NCBI GenBank assembly: GCA_031761405.1
Contig: JASEVX010000099.1
Location: 496,001-560,000 of the forward strand
Origin: Serripes groenlandicus
Taxonomy: Eukaryota > Mollusca > Bivalvia > Cardiida > Cardiidae
DNA: 64,000 nt
Reading direction: 5' to 3'
Shown here: one piece after another, positions 62,744-64,000 of the stretch
Position numbering within the stretch: position 1 is the stretch's first letter
Layout: the number at the start of each line of letters is the position of its first letter
Notes under the pieces: model-generated
What the model was told of the DNA's origin: nothing
Seen by the model: the letters and a program-made list of their open reading frames with translations, nothing else
Databases searched by the model: none
Position numbers and translations under genes: made by a program

Positions 62744-63435
62744 AGAGGCAGACAAAACATTGTCCAGATGGCAATGATGTGTGCACGAACAAAAAATCAA
62801 TGTCAGATAACGGTTGTATCGATGACACAGATGTTTTTATACTACTTATGCATTATTATTACACTGCAAAGATGAAAACCATGTTACTATGGAGTCACCT
62901 ATCAAAGAAAGGACAGTAATTGACAGTAGAGAAACATGCATGCCTAGTTACTGAAATCTTGCCAGTCCACGCGCTTACCGGATATGACACGGTAGCATGT
63001 TGCTATGGAATAGGAAAGGGGACTGCTCTAAAGGTACTGCGAACTGGATGTCACTCCCTGTCACCTCTTCGTGTTATGGACGCTCCAATAGAATCTGTGA
63101 TTGCGCAAGCTTCTGCATTTATGTCAGCCTGTTATGGACAACATTCTACCTCGTAAATGTCTGAAACACGATGGTAGGTATGGGCATCGAAAACAGGAAA
63201 GTCATCCTCATCACCACCGAAACTATGCTTTCTACCTCCAACCAATGCGACTTTTGTGGAGAATGTTGAAAGGGCCCATCATCAAGCCATTGTGTGGTGC
63301 TCATTAGAAGAGAACAATCCACAAGAACATGATCCAGAATTGTATGGCTGGACAAAGGAAACAAAGCTTAAAACCCTCCAACAAACTTCTCTTCCGGTCA
63401 ACACAGAACGCGCTACGGAGTTTATCATGCGCCTT

Positions 63436-63564
63436 ATACAATGTGGGTGCAAGAGTGGCACCCCGTGTAGTACTCGTGCTTGTAACTGCACTAGTAATAA
63501 TATGAAATCCACACTATTTTGTGCATGTCACAATACTGGATGCTGCCAGAAACTAACAACCTAG
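63436..63564 (+). pseudogene. Cys-rich CXC-like tail of the nuclease-like gene
   Basis: CGCKSGTPCSTRACNC and, after a short gap, CACHNTGCC give about nine cysteines in pairs with C-x-C spacing. This resembles CXC/tesmin-type metal-binding repeats (inference). The stop is TAG at 63562-63564, the probable natural end of the protein. Confidence 0.6.
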
Positions 63565-63899
63565 TTTTTTTTTTAAAACATTGTGCAACTACTAGGGCTG
63601 CTTATTTCTAAATCGTTGAGTTTACTGTAATATAATGAATACAATGTCCCCCATAACAACATTGGAGTGTGGGTAGAAAAAGACCCAGCATATTTCAAAT
63701 CTGATTTTATGAATAACGCAGATTGCAATAACTAGATAATTTGTGTTACCATTCGAATGCTTCTTTTTCTATGATCAGGCAGCGTTTACGTCTGATGCCA
63801 TATTGCATTAAAGATAACATAATAATTGCTGAACTTTCTACCTGGTTTAATTGGACAAGTATTGTTATACTAGATCTAATTTGAAGCAAGTGGAAGCCA
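63565..63899. other. 3' flank of nuclease-like pseudogene
   Basis: A T-run then AT-rich sequence. No poly(A) tail typical of a processed copy is seen. Confidence 0.5.
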
Positions 63900-64000
63900 A
63901 AGAAAGGAAACACGGTGCCTCTTATTGGTGGCCATTTTGAATTTTCTATGACGTTATCAGTCGATGATTATGCAAATACCTTCAAAAGATTCCTTGACCC
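63900..64000. repeat. right repeat array, inverted relative to the left
   Basis: Read in reverse complement, GGGTCAAGGAATCTTTTGAA, AGGTATTTGCATAATCATC, TAACGTCATAGAAAATTC and AAAATGGCCACCAATAA line up with 60885-60965 and 61031-61066. It continues off the window edge. Confidence 0.8.

Larger units (their letters stand above)
61088..63564 (+). pseudogene. decayed multicopy gene: FEN1/PIN-like nuclease core with CXC-like C terminus
   Basis: Scattered frames on one strand read as one protein of a multicopy invertebrate family that I recognise by its motifs (LVQVVVDNFDADISSQ, YDIEIQRYNGPKK, ALTGYDT, ERAHHQAIVW). Order: N-terminal part (61089-61208, then 61270-61700), middle part (61797-62743), DDTDVF (62821-62835), TGYDT and GIGKGTALK (62977-63034), Cys-rich tail (63436-63560). 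D207 and D248 of the 61712 frame, DDTD, and the TGYDT/GIGK pair match the order of metal-binding acids and the helix-hairpin of FEN1-type nucleases; this is inference. Lesions: stops at 61206, 61249, 61474, 62741, 62917, 63154 and 63175, frameshifts around 62743-62797, and a middle segment replaced by an inverted duplication. An AG (TTGTCCAG) precedes the first block. Confidence 0.7.

Overview
The window is nuclear DNA of an invertebrate animal, most likely a bivalve mollusc (order uncertain). It is AT-rich and intron-rich, and it is packed with short non-autonomous transposons, tRNA-headed SINEs and Helitron-like elements whose core repeats and ends are typical of bivalve genomes. Almost all six-frame open frames are translations of repeats.

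One real, intact gene is visible: a syntaxin-7/12-type endosomal Qa-SNARE on the + strand. Nine coding exons between 20912 and 47812 join in frame with consistent splice phases to give 277 residues. Every one of its eight introns contains at least one copy of the same TTAA-flanked MITE, and in seven of them a copy lies within about 90 bp of a splice site. Intron 3 also carries a 7.8-kb nest of Helitron-like elements.

Layout: 1-20.9 kb is intergenic (a GAT microsatellite, MITEs, SINEs, a diverged ~130-bp repeat near 6.7-7.0 kb, a Helitron-like element at 11.2-12.2 kb, and a 26-unit 40-bp satellite at 14.92-15.96 kb). 20.9-47.8 kb is the syntaxin gene. 48-59 kb is intergenic, again full of MITEs and SINEs, with one weak minus-strand exon candidate near 56.7-56.9 kb. 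59.56-59.88 kb is a candidate terminal exon of an unrecognised gene. 60.5-64 kb holds a decayed copy of a multicopy invertebrate gene family. I infer a FEN1/PIN-like nuclease core and a C-terminal Cys-rich CXC-like domain for it. It lies between inversely oriented repeat arrays.

The most unusual signals are as follows. (1) Three MITE families with different ends and target duplications (TTAA, TTAA, and a 4-bp one) all carry a central ~65-nt near-perfect hairpin with a similar base (AAACAATG or AAACATTG) and the same apex (GCTC...GAGC). (2) Four Helitron-like elements sit at the equivalent position of four successive tandem units of a larger Helitron-like element. (3) The nuclease-like pseudogene is framed by inverted repeat arrays, which suggests a mobile unit. 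(4) A MITE supplies part of the splice donor of syntaxin exon 1.
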